Origin: Kingdonia uniflora
Lineage: Eukaryota > Streptophyta > Magnoliopsida > Ranunculales > Circaeasteraceae
Assembly (NCBI GenBank): GCA_014058105.1
Contig: JACGCM010000655.1
Location: 921,001 to 985,000, forward strand
DNA length: 64,000 nt
Direction of reading: 5' to 3'
Part shown: positions 36,273 to 47,120 of the stretch, one piece after another
Layout: each line of letters opens with the position of its first letter
Position numbering within the stretch: position 1 is the first letter of the stretch
Notes under the pieces: model-generated
What the model saw: only the letters and a program-made list of their open reading frames with translations
Database searches by the model: none
Told to the model about the DNA's origin: nothing
Translations under genes and position numbers: made by a program

Positions 36273-37689
36273 AACTTGCGTACGGGGAGTCTCATCTACT
36301 CGATTAAATGGATAGGCTTGGTCTTCTTCCTACCCTGTCAAGCCTTCTAGAGATTGGATCCGCGTACGCAAGTCTGAGTGAGTCTCTGTCCTCGTCTGAT
36401 TGGAGTCATGTATGTCCGATGATAGCAAGAGGTAGCGCTTCAAATGTTTGGGAAGGTTCTTAGTGAAGCTGGTCTTTTGAAACTCTCCAGCTTTTCTCTT
36501 CTCCTTTTCTTTGTATTCTTGACTTCCTATTTTCTTCTGACTTGCGTACGCCGTTCTTCCTTCGTACTTTCAGATAGGGACTTGGGCTTATCTTTTTGCG
36601 TCTATTCTATCATGACCTGGAGCTAGTGGCTTAGCCAATGCACTTCCATTCTCCAGGTAGCTGCTATAGCCAGTAGCTGCTGCGCACATAGAGTCTGATC
36701 TTTGACACTGGACCAGCGTAGCATTAGTAAGCCAGGGGTGCGATATCTAGGGTGAAGTAAGCCAGGGGTGCGATATCTAGGGTGAGCTTTAAAGGGTGCT
36801 AAATGAGTCTGCCTTCATGCTTTTATGACCCCGTCAGTCTCATCTGCACCTGCCGGTCACCTCATCTAACTGGCGCCTGGCTCTATCTTCTCTAAGACTT
36901 GCGTACGGAGAATTAGATCTCGTCGTACGCAAGTTCCGCGGTTCGTTCCAGTCTGACGCTTACAAAAAAAACTCTACTCTTCGTACGCAAGTTCCTGTTC
37001 TAGCATCTAGTATTGGTCCAAAGGTATAAGGGGTGGCTACTTGCGCACCACTTTCGCCAATGTTTGGAAACGAACTCTACCATCTCTCTTTTGAAACCAG
37101 TATAGTGGCTACTCTTGTCTCACACCCTTAGCCACGACTTAGCTGCCTCTTCGGACTTCGTCTTAACCGAATCAAAGCAAAGATCTGCTGCGGAATGAGT
37201 AGGAACCGCTCCACCCATTCTATATGCCTGTTTTTTTTCCTCTTCCTCCTATCTTTGTAGTCAGAGCGGCTTAGCGGTGTTTTTTGGGGGTAAGTACAGA
37301 ACCAAACTATGCATCTCTTGGTCCTAGCTCTCTTTGACGGCTCATCCAACTGCAGTCTCACCGTACGCAAGTCTCTCTCGTCGTACGCAAGTTTCAGATA
37401 AGCTAGGTAGCCGAAGTGGAGCCAAGGATCCTACTTATCCACCGTCTTGCGTACGAAGAAAAGGAGCCAATAGGCTTGAATAAAAAGAATAGTAATAATA
37501 GAAAAGAAGAAGGAACACACCCCTAACTGCTTAGAGAGGTGGGAGCCTAAAGATAGAAGACGAGGCTTAACTACTCTCCAAAAGAAAAAGAGTAGTTTAG
37601 CGCCAAAAAAGATTAAAGAATCTGTTAGAGCTAGGGGAGCTGTTAATAAACAGGATTAAAGAAAGGAGTTAGAGGCTTTCAAGTAGCTC
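36273..37689. other. Gene-free stretch
   Basis: No recognisable gene. It has a tandem pair of GTAAGCCAGGGGTGCGATAT (36728 and 36757), several 11-mers (36285, 36363, 36540, 36898, 37361 and 37382) and otherwise undistinguished sequence. Confidence 0.7.
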
Positions 37690-37910
37690 AGAATAAGAAG
37701 TCATGGGATTTCTGGTACTCTATTGCAACTTCCTAGATCTATAGTCTACCAACGATTCTAGCCTCCTTGGATACTGCCTTCTTCCTTAGGTATGAACCAG
37801 GGGTCTTCACTGACCGCCTTAGTCCATCTTTCATTGGGTGAGTCTGTTGTCCAGGTTGAGTGACGAATGATTCTATACGGGTATTCGCGGCGGCTTCCAT
37901 TCTCTACCAC
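37690..37910 (-). repeat. Second duplicated module, contiguous copy
   Basis: Reverse complement of the split copy at 34622-35745. On the minus strand one frame reads RWTKAVSEDPWFIPKEEGS, without a recognised family. Together with arms A/A' it shows that 34.1-37.9 kb was built by inversion and insertion. Confidence 0.8.
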
Positions 37911-40900
37911 TACCCCCTTTTAAAGCTAACTCCACCTTAGCTCTAAACTACTGTTACCTATTCTTTTGCTAAAAGACTTTAAACTCACTTAACTCCACTA
38001 GCTTCCTCTGCGTTCAAGAACTCAAAGGCTACCTCTTTTCCTTAATGCCTTCTTTTAAAGGCTACTCTTTAATACTCTTTAAGGCTTGCGCAAGCTTGCG
38101 CAAGCTCTAAACTACTAATGCTCTAAACTACTAAGGCTTTTTTTTGAAAACTTGCGTACGCTCTAAACTACTAATGCTCCTACTACTTTTAGTCTTTCAA
38201 GTAGCTCACAAGACCTCCGGCCTCTAAGATGGGTTTTTTAAGTAGTTGTAGTTTGTAGTTTGGACACGCGTGGCTTTGTTTTAAAGCGGTTCTTCGCCTA
38301 TCTATTTTTCTAGTTGACCTCTGGCCTCTAAGATGGGTTGCTCTGGGCTTTAAAAGTTGGCTTTCTAGTGCGGTTCTTCGCCTATTCTAACGCGCTCGTC
38401 GACCACTATAGACATTACCACCACGTTTGATGTATTGCGTGGCTTTGATGCGCTGTCTTGTATGGATTGCGTGGCTTTGATGCGCTATCTTTTCTTTCTT
38501 GCTGTAATATATAAAGGATGCTAGTTGGTTGAATGGAAAGAGACACTTACTACCAATCCATTGAAGGAGCTGCGCCTTACGACGACTAAACGTACTTTCT
38601 GTGGCTGGTCTTTTCACTAGATACCTCGGCTGCGTCCTGTCCTTCCTTCTTCTTTGATGACGAGTTGTCTCCTAAGCTACCTTGCGTTGTCTCCTTCTTC
38701 TTTACTTGCGCGTTGTCTCCTTCTTCTTTACTTGCGCGTTGTCTCTCCTTCTTCTTTCTTGCTGCGTTCATTTAGCTCCCTGGGCTTTAAAAGGTGGCTT
38801 TCTTTTCTTTTTCTAGTGCTGGTCCTCAAATATAAACGTGACGAAGCAAATCTCTCTTTCTGGGTGAACGTGATGAAGCAAAGTCTCCGTACGCAAGTCC
38901 TGGGTTGGGTGAACGTGATATTGTCCCGGTCTGCGTACCCTTTATATTCCTTGCATAACTAGACCTCTACCTCGTCGACATTCACATAAAGGACAAGCAG
39001 TGGTTTTCTTTAACCCTTTTAAACTACGGCTTCCTTGCTAATGACCGCGATAGGGCTTCCTTTCCTTTCTATCGGAGGCTTTTGTCCACCTCCAAAAGAG
39101 TTCTAACTCCACCTTCTTCTTCTGGCTCCCACCTTCGTTGTTTTATTTTGAACGCCTCTTTTCCATAATACCTTCTTTTTATTCAAGTGCTCCTAAACTA
39201 CAGCGCTTAGAAAGCCCTTCGGCTACCTTTCCTTTCTGCGGGGGGTTTCTTCTCACTCCACCTTTTTTATAACTACTAGCTTTAGCAAGCTACCTTTCCT
39301 TTCTGTGGTTTTCTTCCGTTCCTTTGAGTACGAGATGGCTTCAGACCTCAGGGGTTACATTAGCTATTCTCTTTATATATAGACAAGTCAGAAAGAGCTC
39401 AAGATCACTCCGTAGGCTATTCAATAAGAGAATCGCTCCAGCAAGACTGAAGATGGATTCTAGAGAGAAGCCATTAGAGCGCATATTCGCCTATGAGAAG
39501 CGGGCCCTGCCTCTTATTCATGACGTATCGACTGATGGGTCTTCCGTCTTCTTTGTCTTAGGGGAGGGCGCAGCTACGGTATGGAATTCTTTGACTCTCT
39601 TTTCTCGCTATGAAGCCAAGGCCAGGTGGCATGTGCAAGAATAGGGTGCAAGAGAAAAAGCGTCGTGTTTGAGCCCCCAGGAAAAACCTCTTCAGCCGTC
39701 TAGTTAAGCTAACTCAATAAGCGTCACCAAATCGACCCCTACTTCGTAAACTTCCTCTTTTGTCTTCCCTGCACCCCAAACTCTTTCTACTCTTTCGTTT
39801 TATAAGGGTGTTAGGAGCGAACGCCGTATAAATAGTGAAGAGATGCTAGCAAGAGAGGGATCTTTAGGACGTGGGTCTACGTACGCAAGTGGTGCAAAAA
39901 AAACCCTACCCCGGGAAGAAAGCAAAGGCCAGAGTCACCAGGCAAATTTAATAGCTCCGACTCTTTTAAAAAGCTTTTCCACCGCACGCAAGTTAGCTCT
40001 TTTCCACCGCACGCAAGTTAGCTCTAAACTACTGTTACCTATTGTACTTTTTGTTGAAAAGCGCTGAATGCTATGGTCTTACTTGCGTACGACGAAAGAT
40101 CCAGCTTCAGCAAATCGCTCCTTCTATAGGTTATAGGTATAGGCATTACCGCTACCAAATCCAAGAAAACCGACACGCAGCAAGGAATAAGTTTTTTTCC
40201 TGCCGCTGCTAAAAGAACCTAGAACTAGCTACTAAATATAGCTCTTGGCTATTCTTGAAATGAGCTGAGTTGCGGCAGCGGAATGAGTAGTGGGTTCTAG
40301 CTTGCGCAAGCTCCAAACTACCTATTTTTTGATAGGCTGCTTGGAGCTTGCGCAAGCTCGATCCGAAGGCATAGTTATAGGCGAGTGGAGAATATGCCTC
40401 AGATAGGCGGCTAGAAAAAAAAGGAGCAAAGGCAGACCCCGACTAGCCGGATAAAAGACAAAACAAGTGCTAGATGCTCTGAAAAGAAGACCTAGGGGCT
40501 CATAGCGAGTGTTGATCAGTCTGAAGGAAGTCGCTTAGATACAGTACTATTGCTTCTCACCGTACGCAAGTAAGACGGATAGAGAGTCGCTCTAACGAAG
40601 TAGTAGCTTGAGCCGGCCGTATAGATGAGAGCAGGCGATAGCCATTCCATTCTAGATCCAAAGGATCAGTCGAGTCATGATGAAGATGATGCAATGACTT
40701 GTTGAATAAAGGAGCATGCCTATTCAATTCAGTTTGCTATCTCCACTATCACAGCAAAGCCACATGCATTCGCTCTTCAACAAGTATTCCTCCTTTTCTT
40801 TATGATGGAGCTCTATGCTTGCGAAAAGAAGACCTAAGGTTTAGGCGTCATAAGCTCCAGGCCAGGCCTATCATTAGCTTTGAGACAAGAGCACGGCGCA

Positions 40901-42599
40901 ACAGCAGAGTAGTTTAGAAGCGAAAGGGCTTTCAAAATATACATTACGGACTTGCGTACGTTTAAAAGAGTTAGGGCTAGTGTAGTGTTTGAGCCTAGAG
41001 CCACTGGGGTTAGTTGGTTACAGGGGCCAACACTGCCATCTGAGTCTTCGATAGAGAGAGTCCCACGTCTTCGATAGAGAGAGTAAAAAACCACAAGATA
41101 TGGGAATGCCTATGAGAAGGATAAATAGTGGATGATGGAAAATAGGATCCTAAACTACGTAATGTAAATAGAAAGTAGAGGTCTAGTTGTGCAGGGTAAA
41201 AAAGGTGGACAAAGGAGTAGTTTAGGGGCAGTCCGCTTGTCCTTATTGCTGCTTTCGTATTGCCTTGTCTATACTTGACTTGGTCCATCGAGCAGCGGAG
41301 TTTTTTTTTTTTTTTAAAGACAAAACAAGAGTCTTTTCTTTCCTACCCGAAAAAAAAAGGCGAGTTCCAAGGATCCTTGTAATGTAAATAGTAGGTCTCC
41401 CAGCTAGGCAAGCATTGGGTTGGGTCCTACCCCATCTCCGATTTATTTTTCTAAACTACGAAGTTGACTCTCTCCGTCCATCCGTTACGGCCGTCCCTAC
41501 GTTACGGAGAGAATTTCCTTGGCTAGTGATGGACATTTTCTTTATTGCTGGTTTTAGTAGTTTAGGGGCTTTAGACCTCAAAGTTAGGGCGTGGATGGCT
41601 GGTTAGGCAGATGCTGGACTCTTTTAAATAGCGCGCAAAGGACCCCAAAGAAAGGAGAGGACCAGCTCCAAGGATCCTTGCTTTGGGCTAGGCTCCTTAT
41701 CCATCGTCTCTTTTCGTACGCAAGTTTAGTGGGTCTCGTTTCCAAACTACAAACTACTAAAGCCCAGGTGTGCGCGATAGCTCCCACGTTTCGGGACAAG
41801 CGCAGATCTTTCTCTTTCTCTAAACGTTAGGAGGCCGGGTAAGCTGCAGCAAGGATCCTTCTTTCTCTTCGGGTTCTTTTAGGTAGTAGGGTTGGGCTAG
41901 TCTCCAGTAATGCATTGGCTATTCCATTCTTCTGATCTTGCAAGAAAAAAAACGCTACGCCTGGCTGGTAGTTTAGGGACAGCGTTGATCTTTCCACTGT
42001 TGTTCTTATGCACTAGCCCCTATCGAAAAACTCGAGTCCGAGTCAATAGGTTGATTCTGGGCAAAGGTATTAAATAACAGAAGAGTAGTTTAGCAAAAGA
42101 AAATAGGTAGGATCCAAACTACAAACTACGAGTTGCCTAAACTACAAATATACATTACGGCTAGAAGTGATGTGAGGTTAGCCCGAATGAAAGGATCACG
42201 CCTTGCAAGATAAGAAGAAGGACACAGGAGAAAATGAGCCAGTTCTAGCCATTTAAAAGCCATTGGTAAACAAGAGTCGTTTTTTTTAGTCGCAGCAATG
42301 CTCTTTCTTCTTTACCCTTTTGCTCAACCTTCGGACGCATCAGGCGCTCTAAATGTTTAGAAGAAAGAAGGTAGGTAGTTTGAAAGACACGTCAACATTC
42401 GGACGCATCAGGCGCTCTAAATGTTTGCCTTTTGGTAGCCAGTCTTCGTCACTACGCAACGCTTTTTCGATCTTTATTACCCTCCTCGAGGATATCAGTC
42501 TCTAGCGATAAGACAAAAAGCCCTTTGTTTGGAGGAGCTACTATGGCATCTGCTTTTCCTTATTGCTTGGATGTAGCTCCACTAAAACCCCTGACTACG
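37911..42599. other. Gene-free repeat mosaic
   Basis: No recognisable gene. It contains GCGTGGCTTTGATGCGCT twice (38428-38480), TTGTCTCCTTCTTCTTTACT repeats (38690-38750), GGCTTGCGCAAGCTTGCGCA (38083), paired AGCTTGCGCAAGCTC at 40297 and 40343, and a long T-run at about 41297-41315. 39320-39660 is repeat-poor and described separately. Confidence 0.75.
39324..39644 (+). other. Repeat-poor open frame of about 106 codons, unassigned
   Basis: The frame opens at a TTG (39324), with an in-frame Met (KMDSREKPLERI) further in, and ends at TAG 39642. It lacks all the dispersed repeat words, unlike nearly everything around it. Composition is mixed and soluble-like (RLFNKRIAPARLK, FAYEKRALPLIHDV). No family was recognised; it may be a fragment of transferred DNA or chance. 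Confidence 0.2.
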
Positions 42600-45500
42600 G
42601 CCACTAGCGAACTCTCCGGGGCCTTAGGTATTTTCTTCTAGCTTTTAGCACCATCTAGGTAGGATCCTAAACTACGAGGGAGACTCGCGTTCTCTCAAAC
42701 AAACACTACCGAACTCTCCGGCGAAGATGGGCCTTAGGGAGAGAGACTCGCATTCTCTTGCCACTAGCGAACTCTCCGGTAGCTTTAGCAACTCTTCCTT
42801 CTCTCCGGGGCCTTAGGTAGCTTTTTGTTAGCACCACCTAGGTAGGATCCTAAACTACGAGTTGGAGACTCGCATTCTCTTGCCACTATCTCTCCGGTAG
42901 CTTTAGCAACTCTTCCTTATCGGACGCTGTTATATATTTTCCAACGAACGCCTTAAGGCATGCACAAAAATACACCACGAACAAGGTCTGATGCATAACC
43001 CAGGGGATCTCACACACTAGGTCTTTACTAGCTACCGCTTTTTTGAACAAGAACAAGAAAGCAAGGATCCTTAAGGGATCTCTTTAATAATAGGTCTTCA
43101 AATACACGGATATCTCTTTAATAATAGGTCTTTACTAGCTACCGCTTTTTTGAACAAGAACAAGAAAGCGAGGATCCTCACTAGTGATATAGCTGGGTTT
43201 AAAACAGCGTTAGGTAGGCGACAAGCAACTGATATCCAAACTCTCACTACTGCGCCTCGCCGCTCTAAAACACACTCGTCGTCTAGGGCAAGACTAGGTT
43301 ATACTTCGGGGCCCTTTATTTGCAGCTGAACCTAGATAGCAACCCGCACAAGTCAACAAGTAAAAGAGGCCGCTCTAAAACACACTCGTCGTCTAGGGCA
43401 AGACTAGGTTACCTCGGTTTAGATCTTAGGCACACTAGAAAGAAACCCGTACAAGTCAATAAGTAAAAGAGTAGCCAAGCCGAGGAGCTATCATTATCGT
43501 CAGTGAAATTCTTTCGCTTAGATCTGCGGTCTGGTGTTTGTTCGTTTCATAGTGGGGTTTGGAGAGGCGCGATGGACCAGCAGCAAGAAGCGCCCTTTTC
43601 TTCTGGCTTTCGGCTACCTAAACGTTCAAAGAGCTGCCGCTAAAGAAAAGAGGTAGGTTTTATAAAGGAAAACGCTATTTAGTAGGTAGGTTTAGAGGCA
43701 GGTCTTTTTTTCGTACGCAAGTAAACTACTTTTTACTTGCGTACGGGGAAAACACGTTTTTTAGCAGCAGTGGTGTAGTTTTAGAGGCAGCCTAACCTTT
43801 CCTAGCTCTTCGTCATGTGAACAAAATCATAGAGGCCCTCTCTGACTCGCAGCAAGAAATCCAGCAAGGATCCTAAAGAAAAGGGAAGAATAGAATAGAA
43901 GACGAGTGTGTTGTTTTAAAAAAGGACACCGGAGTAGTGGTAATGTCTATAGAAGGAGGTGGAGCTAGTTGCTTGTGGCCGTAATGTATATTTTAGGTAA
44001 CCAGCCACCGATAGGCGAAGGACAGCAAGAATGTAATCGGGGATTGAACGCTAGGTAGACGGAGGTGGAGCCAGCGATCTAGGTTCCGTGTCGTGGGCCA
44101 TAGCGTAGATTAGAAGAAGGCCTTTAAATAGATGAAGAGGTGGGATTCAAAAGCCAGATTAAAGAAATGAAGGAAAAGCAGCGATCTAGGTTCCGCGTTG
44201 TGGGCCAGAAGAAGGTAGCTTTTTTTAGAAGCAAGTGGAGCCAAGGATCCTAAGCGAGATTGAGCTTTTTAAAGCCAAAGGTTTTAAAGGGTCAGCGTTT
44301 TTAGGTCCTTCTATATACATTGCTTGTGACGCTATAGACATTGTTTGTGATGGACGCAAAAGGTTGGTCCGGCGCAAATAGCTACTATAGAAAAACCCGC
44401 CTTATCTAGTAGGACGAAATCTGAGGCGCACATAGCTATAGCTCAACACGCGAAAACCCTTCTTGCTCTATCTAGTCTAAAAAGCACCTGCAAAAGAAGA
44501 TACTTTGACTGGTCTTTTTGACTCCCCTTAGCGAACTAGATAGGGCGGACTAGATTCCTTGGTTTTTTAAATACATTAAAGAAAAACAGCAACAAGCATT
44601 GGACTAGATACATGCAGCAACAAGCGTTGGAAAAGGCAGCAACAAGCATTGGAAAAGGCAGCAACAAGCGTTGGACTAGATACGTTCCGCAAGTGGAGTT
44701 AAGTTGGAAGGTAGTTTAGAAGGCCAACGTGTACTTTCAAGTGGTTAAGACCTGTTAGCTTCTTACTTTTTTCATGATCCACGTACGCAAGTCACTCAAC
44801 GACTCAACTACAACGTGCCCCTAACAATTGTGAGTCCACCTAGCCTTTGTTGGTAGCTTTAGCAACTTTCCCAAGATTCAGAAGCTAAGAAGTCATAGCT
44901 TCTTAAAGACTGGTAGCTTTAGCAACTTTCCCAAGATTAAGAAGCTATGGAGTCCGAAGGACAGAAGGGAGTCCGAAAGACTGGACAAGTTTCCCAAGAT
45001 TAAGAAGCTAAGAAGCTATGGAGTCCGAAGGCTACCTTCTTTTGACGTACGCAAGTGACGCTCCAAACTACAACTCCCACCTCGTCTTCTATTTAAAGCC
45101 CTCTGCGTTTTTGAAAGGCTACCACCTTATGGCTACCTCACACCGACTGTCCACCTTTTTTATAACTACATCACAGCGAGTGAAGGTCAAGGTAAATTTT
45201 CGCTTTCAACAAAAAGTACGCAAGTCCCACTACCTGGCCAACCAACGCGCCCTAGTCTTTAGAAAGAGAAGCTATAGTCTTTCTTTTCTTGCTCAAAGTA
45301 GTTAGGGGCTGAATATCCCTTGATTTGACTGGCTCTTTCTATCTTCTAGCGTTGATCGCTTTGCTCTCACATGCGTCTCCTTTAACCTATTTTGTACCTC
45401 TTTTTAACGTACGCAAGTCGTGCGTGTCCTCCTTTTGTTGCGTGTCTTCTCGTGTCTTGTCTTTTGCTAGCTCCACCTAGCTTTTGCTTTTTTAAAACAG

Positions 45501-46489
45501 CAAGAAATCGTGAGAGAGAGAACGCTAGGAAGCTAGGATGAAATAAGAGTTTAAAGGTAGTTTGGAGGTAGCCTTTGAGTTCTTGAACGCAGACTTGCGT
45601 ACGGTGGAGCTCTCTTTAAAGTGAGGAAAGAGCTATGCAGCTAGTAGTTTAGGGACTTGCGTACTTTTCTAAAGTGCAAAGCAAAACAGTAGTTTACTTG
45701 CGTACGGGGAAGACCCACCTCCAAAACACACACCTCTAGCCCTAAAAAAATTGATAACGGCGCTAACTCTAACAGAACCTATTCTAAGTGGGCACTACGG
45801 TACAAAGGAAAATAAAGCTTTTTATTTTGGAACTATTTATAACGGCTTTCTAGGATCCTTAGCACCACCCTAGCTTTAGCAACTTCCTTCTTCTGACTCT
45901 AGCTCCCTCGCTTTAGCAACCCTTTTAAACGTACGCAAGTCCGGCTTTAAAAAGCCGTAATGTATATTTTAGGCAACTACCTTTTCTTTCTTGCTGGGCT
46001 TTAGTAGTTTAGGGGTTTAAAAGAGTTAGGCAAGCGTGGCTTTGACGTGCTGGCTATTTGATGGTCCGGCGCTAAAGAATCACTTGTGTTTGCCATTGAC
46101 GAAATCCTTGCATTTTGACTGGTTTTCTTGACTAGTACTAAGGAGCGCGAAATTCTTCGCCTATCGGCGTACGCAAGTCCTCTGGTGTCCTTGCATGTTG
46201 ACTGGGGTGTGTTGACGAACGAAGGATCCTTGCATTTTGACTGGGGTGTGTTTTCGGTGGCTTGCACTTCGTATTGAGTCTGCATCTCTTGCACTTCGTA
46301 TGGAGTTCTGCATCTGTAGCGTTGACGCAACTTTCGCTCCTCTAATAACAAAAAGCCAAATAGCTCAACTCTTAGCGCGTTGAGCTCTAGCAACATAGCT
46401 CTAGGAGTTGCGCTTGCAGAAGACAAGTGCTCTAAAACACACAGAAAGCTTGTCTATCTAAGCGAGGAAGACCTGAATCTCGGTAGTTA
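42600..46489. other. Gene-free stretch with several small duplications
   Basis: No recognisable gene. A block with CGAACTCTCCGGGGCCTTAG, TAGGTAGGATCCTAAACTAC and GAGACTCGCATTCTCT occurs about three times (42607-42925). A 54-bp phrase is duplicated at 43018-43071 and 43125-43178. ACACACTCGTCGTCTAGGGC with following bases occurs at about 43271 and 43381. GCAACAAGCATTGG or GCGTTGG units repeat at 44587-44690. TGGTAGCTTTAGCAACTTTC units repeat at 44851-45036. Confidence 0.8.
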
Positions 46490-46746
46490 GCTCTTGGGAG
46501 GTACTAAATAACTGACTGCCGGAATCAGGCATAAACATTCATAGCTTCTGACCTGTAAAAAGCGGGCCTAATCCTAGGTAATACATCTAAGAACTTCTTC
46601 CATCGAACGCGGGAAGGATCCTAGCGACATGAACTAAATGCCCCGTCCAAGCCAAGGAACTTACTCCGAAGAGTCCTGTTTTGGGAATAAGACCACCTGA
46701 GGCGAGATTCAGCATTTTTGAACCAGGAAAGCCTTGGTTTCCATAG
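46490..46746 (-). pseudogene. psaB: Plastid-derived psaB fragment (degraded, fused to psaA)
   Basis: Immediately after psaA DHVF the minus strand continues with codons for [13 protein letters not shown], a segment of photosystem I apoprotein A2 around residues 155-175. An interruption of about 25 bp follows, then [25 protein letters not shown] (about 46616-46624) then replaces the expected IPGSRGEY codons. [23 protein letters not shown] and DSGSQLFSTSQ follow with frame changes. Plastid psaA and psaB are adjacent, paralogous genes. Here the psaA C-terminal region is joined to an N-terminal-half region of psaB, skipping what lies between. Confidence 0.9.
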
Positions 46747-46971
46747 AAGACATGATCCCAGGCGGATACTTGACATGTCCCCCCTCTTACAGGTCCGTCA
46801 CAAGGGAAACGAAAACCCAGGTTTGTTTTATCAGGGAGAACTACGAGCAAATAAAGCACCTTTCAGTAGTATCAATAAAGTATAAGGACTCACAAACACA
46901 TGAATCGTGAATGCATGAATGTTATGTCCTAAGAAATCCGCGGTTCCTAGGTAACAAAGCTACTTTTCCGC
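46747..46971 (-). pseudogene. psaA: Plastid-derived psaA fragment (degraded)
   Basis: Read on the minus strand, this gives pieces of the photosystem I P700 apoprotein A1: GKVALLP, then (after an indel) [19 protein letters not shown], a small deletion with frameshift, and [27 protein letters not shown]. The order and spacing follow the C-terminal third of PsaA. Frame breaks occur between GKVALLP and HNIHA and again before DKTN, so it cannot encode PsaA. It is a mitochondrial copy of plastid DNA, not a functional photosystem gene. It abuts a psaB piece at about 46746/46747. Confidence 0.9.
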
Positions 46972-47062
46972 GTTCTTTGAGCGTCGCTGTCTGGACCAGC
47001 GGCAAGGAGTATCTACCATGCATGGTTAAGGATAAAGTGAGCATCAAGAGTTGGCCTTTTAA

Positions 47063-47120
47063 AGTGTTATTTAAGAGGAGTTTTAAAAGGGGGGGCTTAA
47101 AACTCCTCTTAAATAACACT
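47063..47120. repeat. Perfect hairpin, 24-bp arms, 10-nt loop
   Basis: Arms 47063-47086 (AGTGTTATTTAAGAGGAG then TTTTAA) and 47097-47120 are exact reverse complements around the loop AAGGGGGGGC. It lies about 90 bp from the psaA end of the plastid-derived fragment. It could be a transcript-stabilising stem or a fold-back insertion. It is not an obvious terminator of a recognised gene. Confidence 0.85.
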
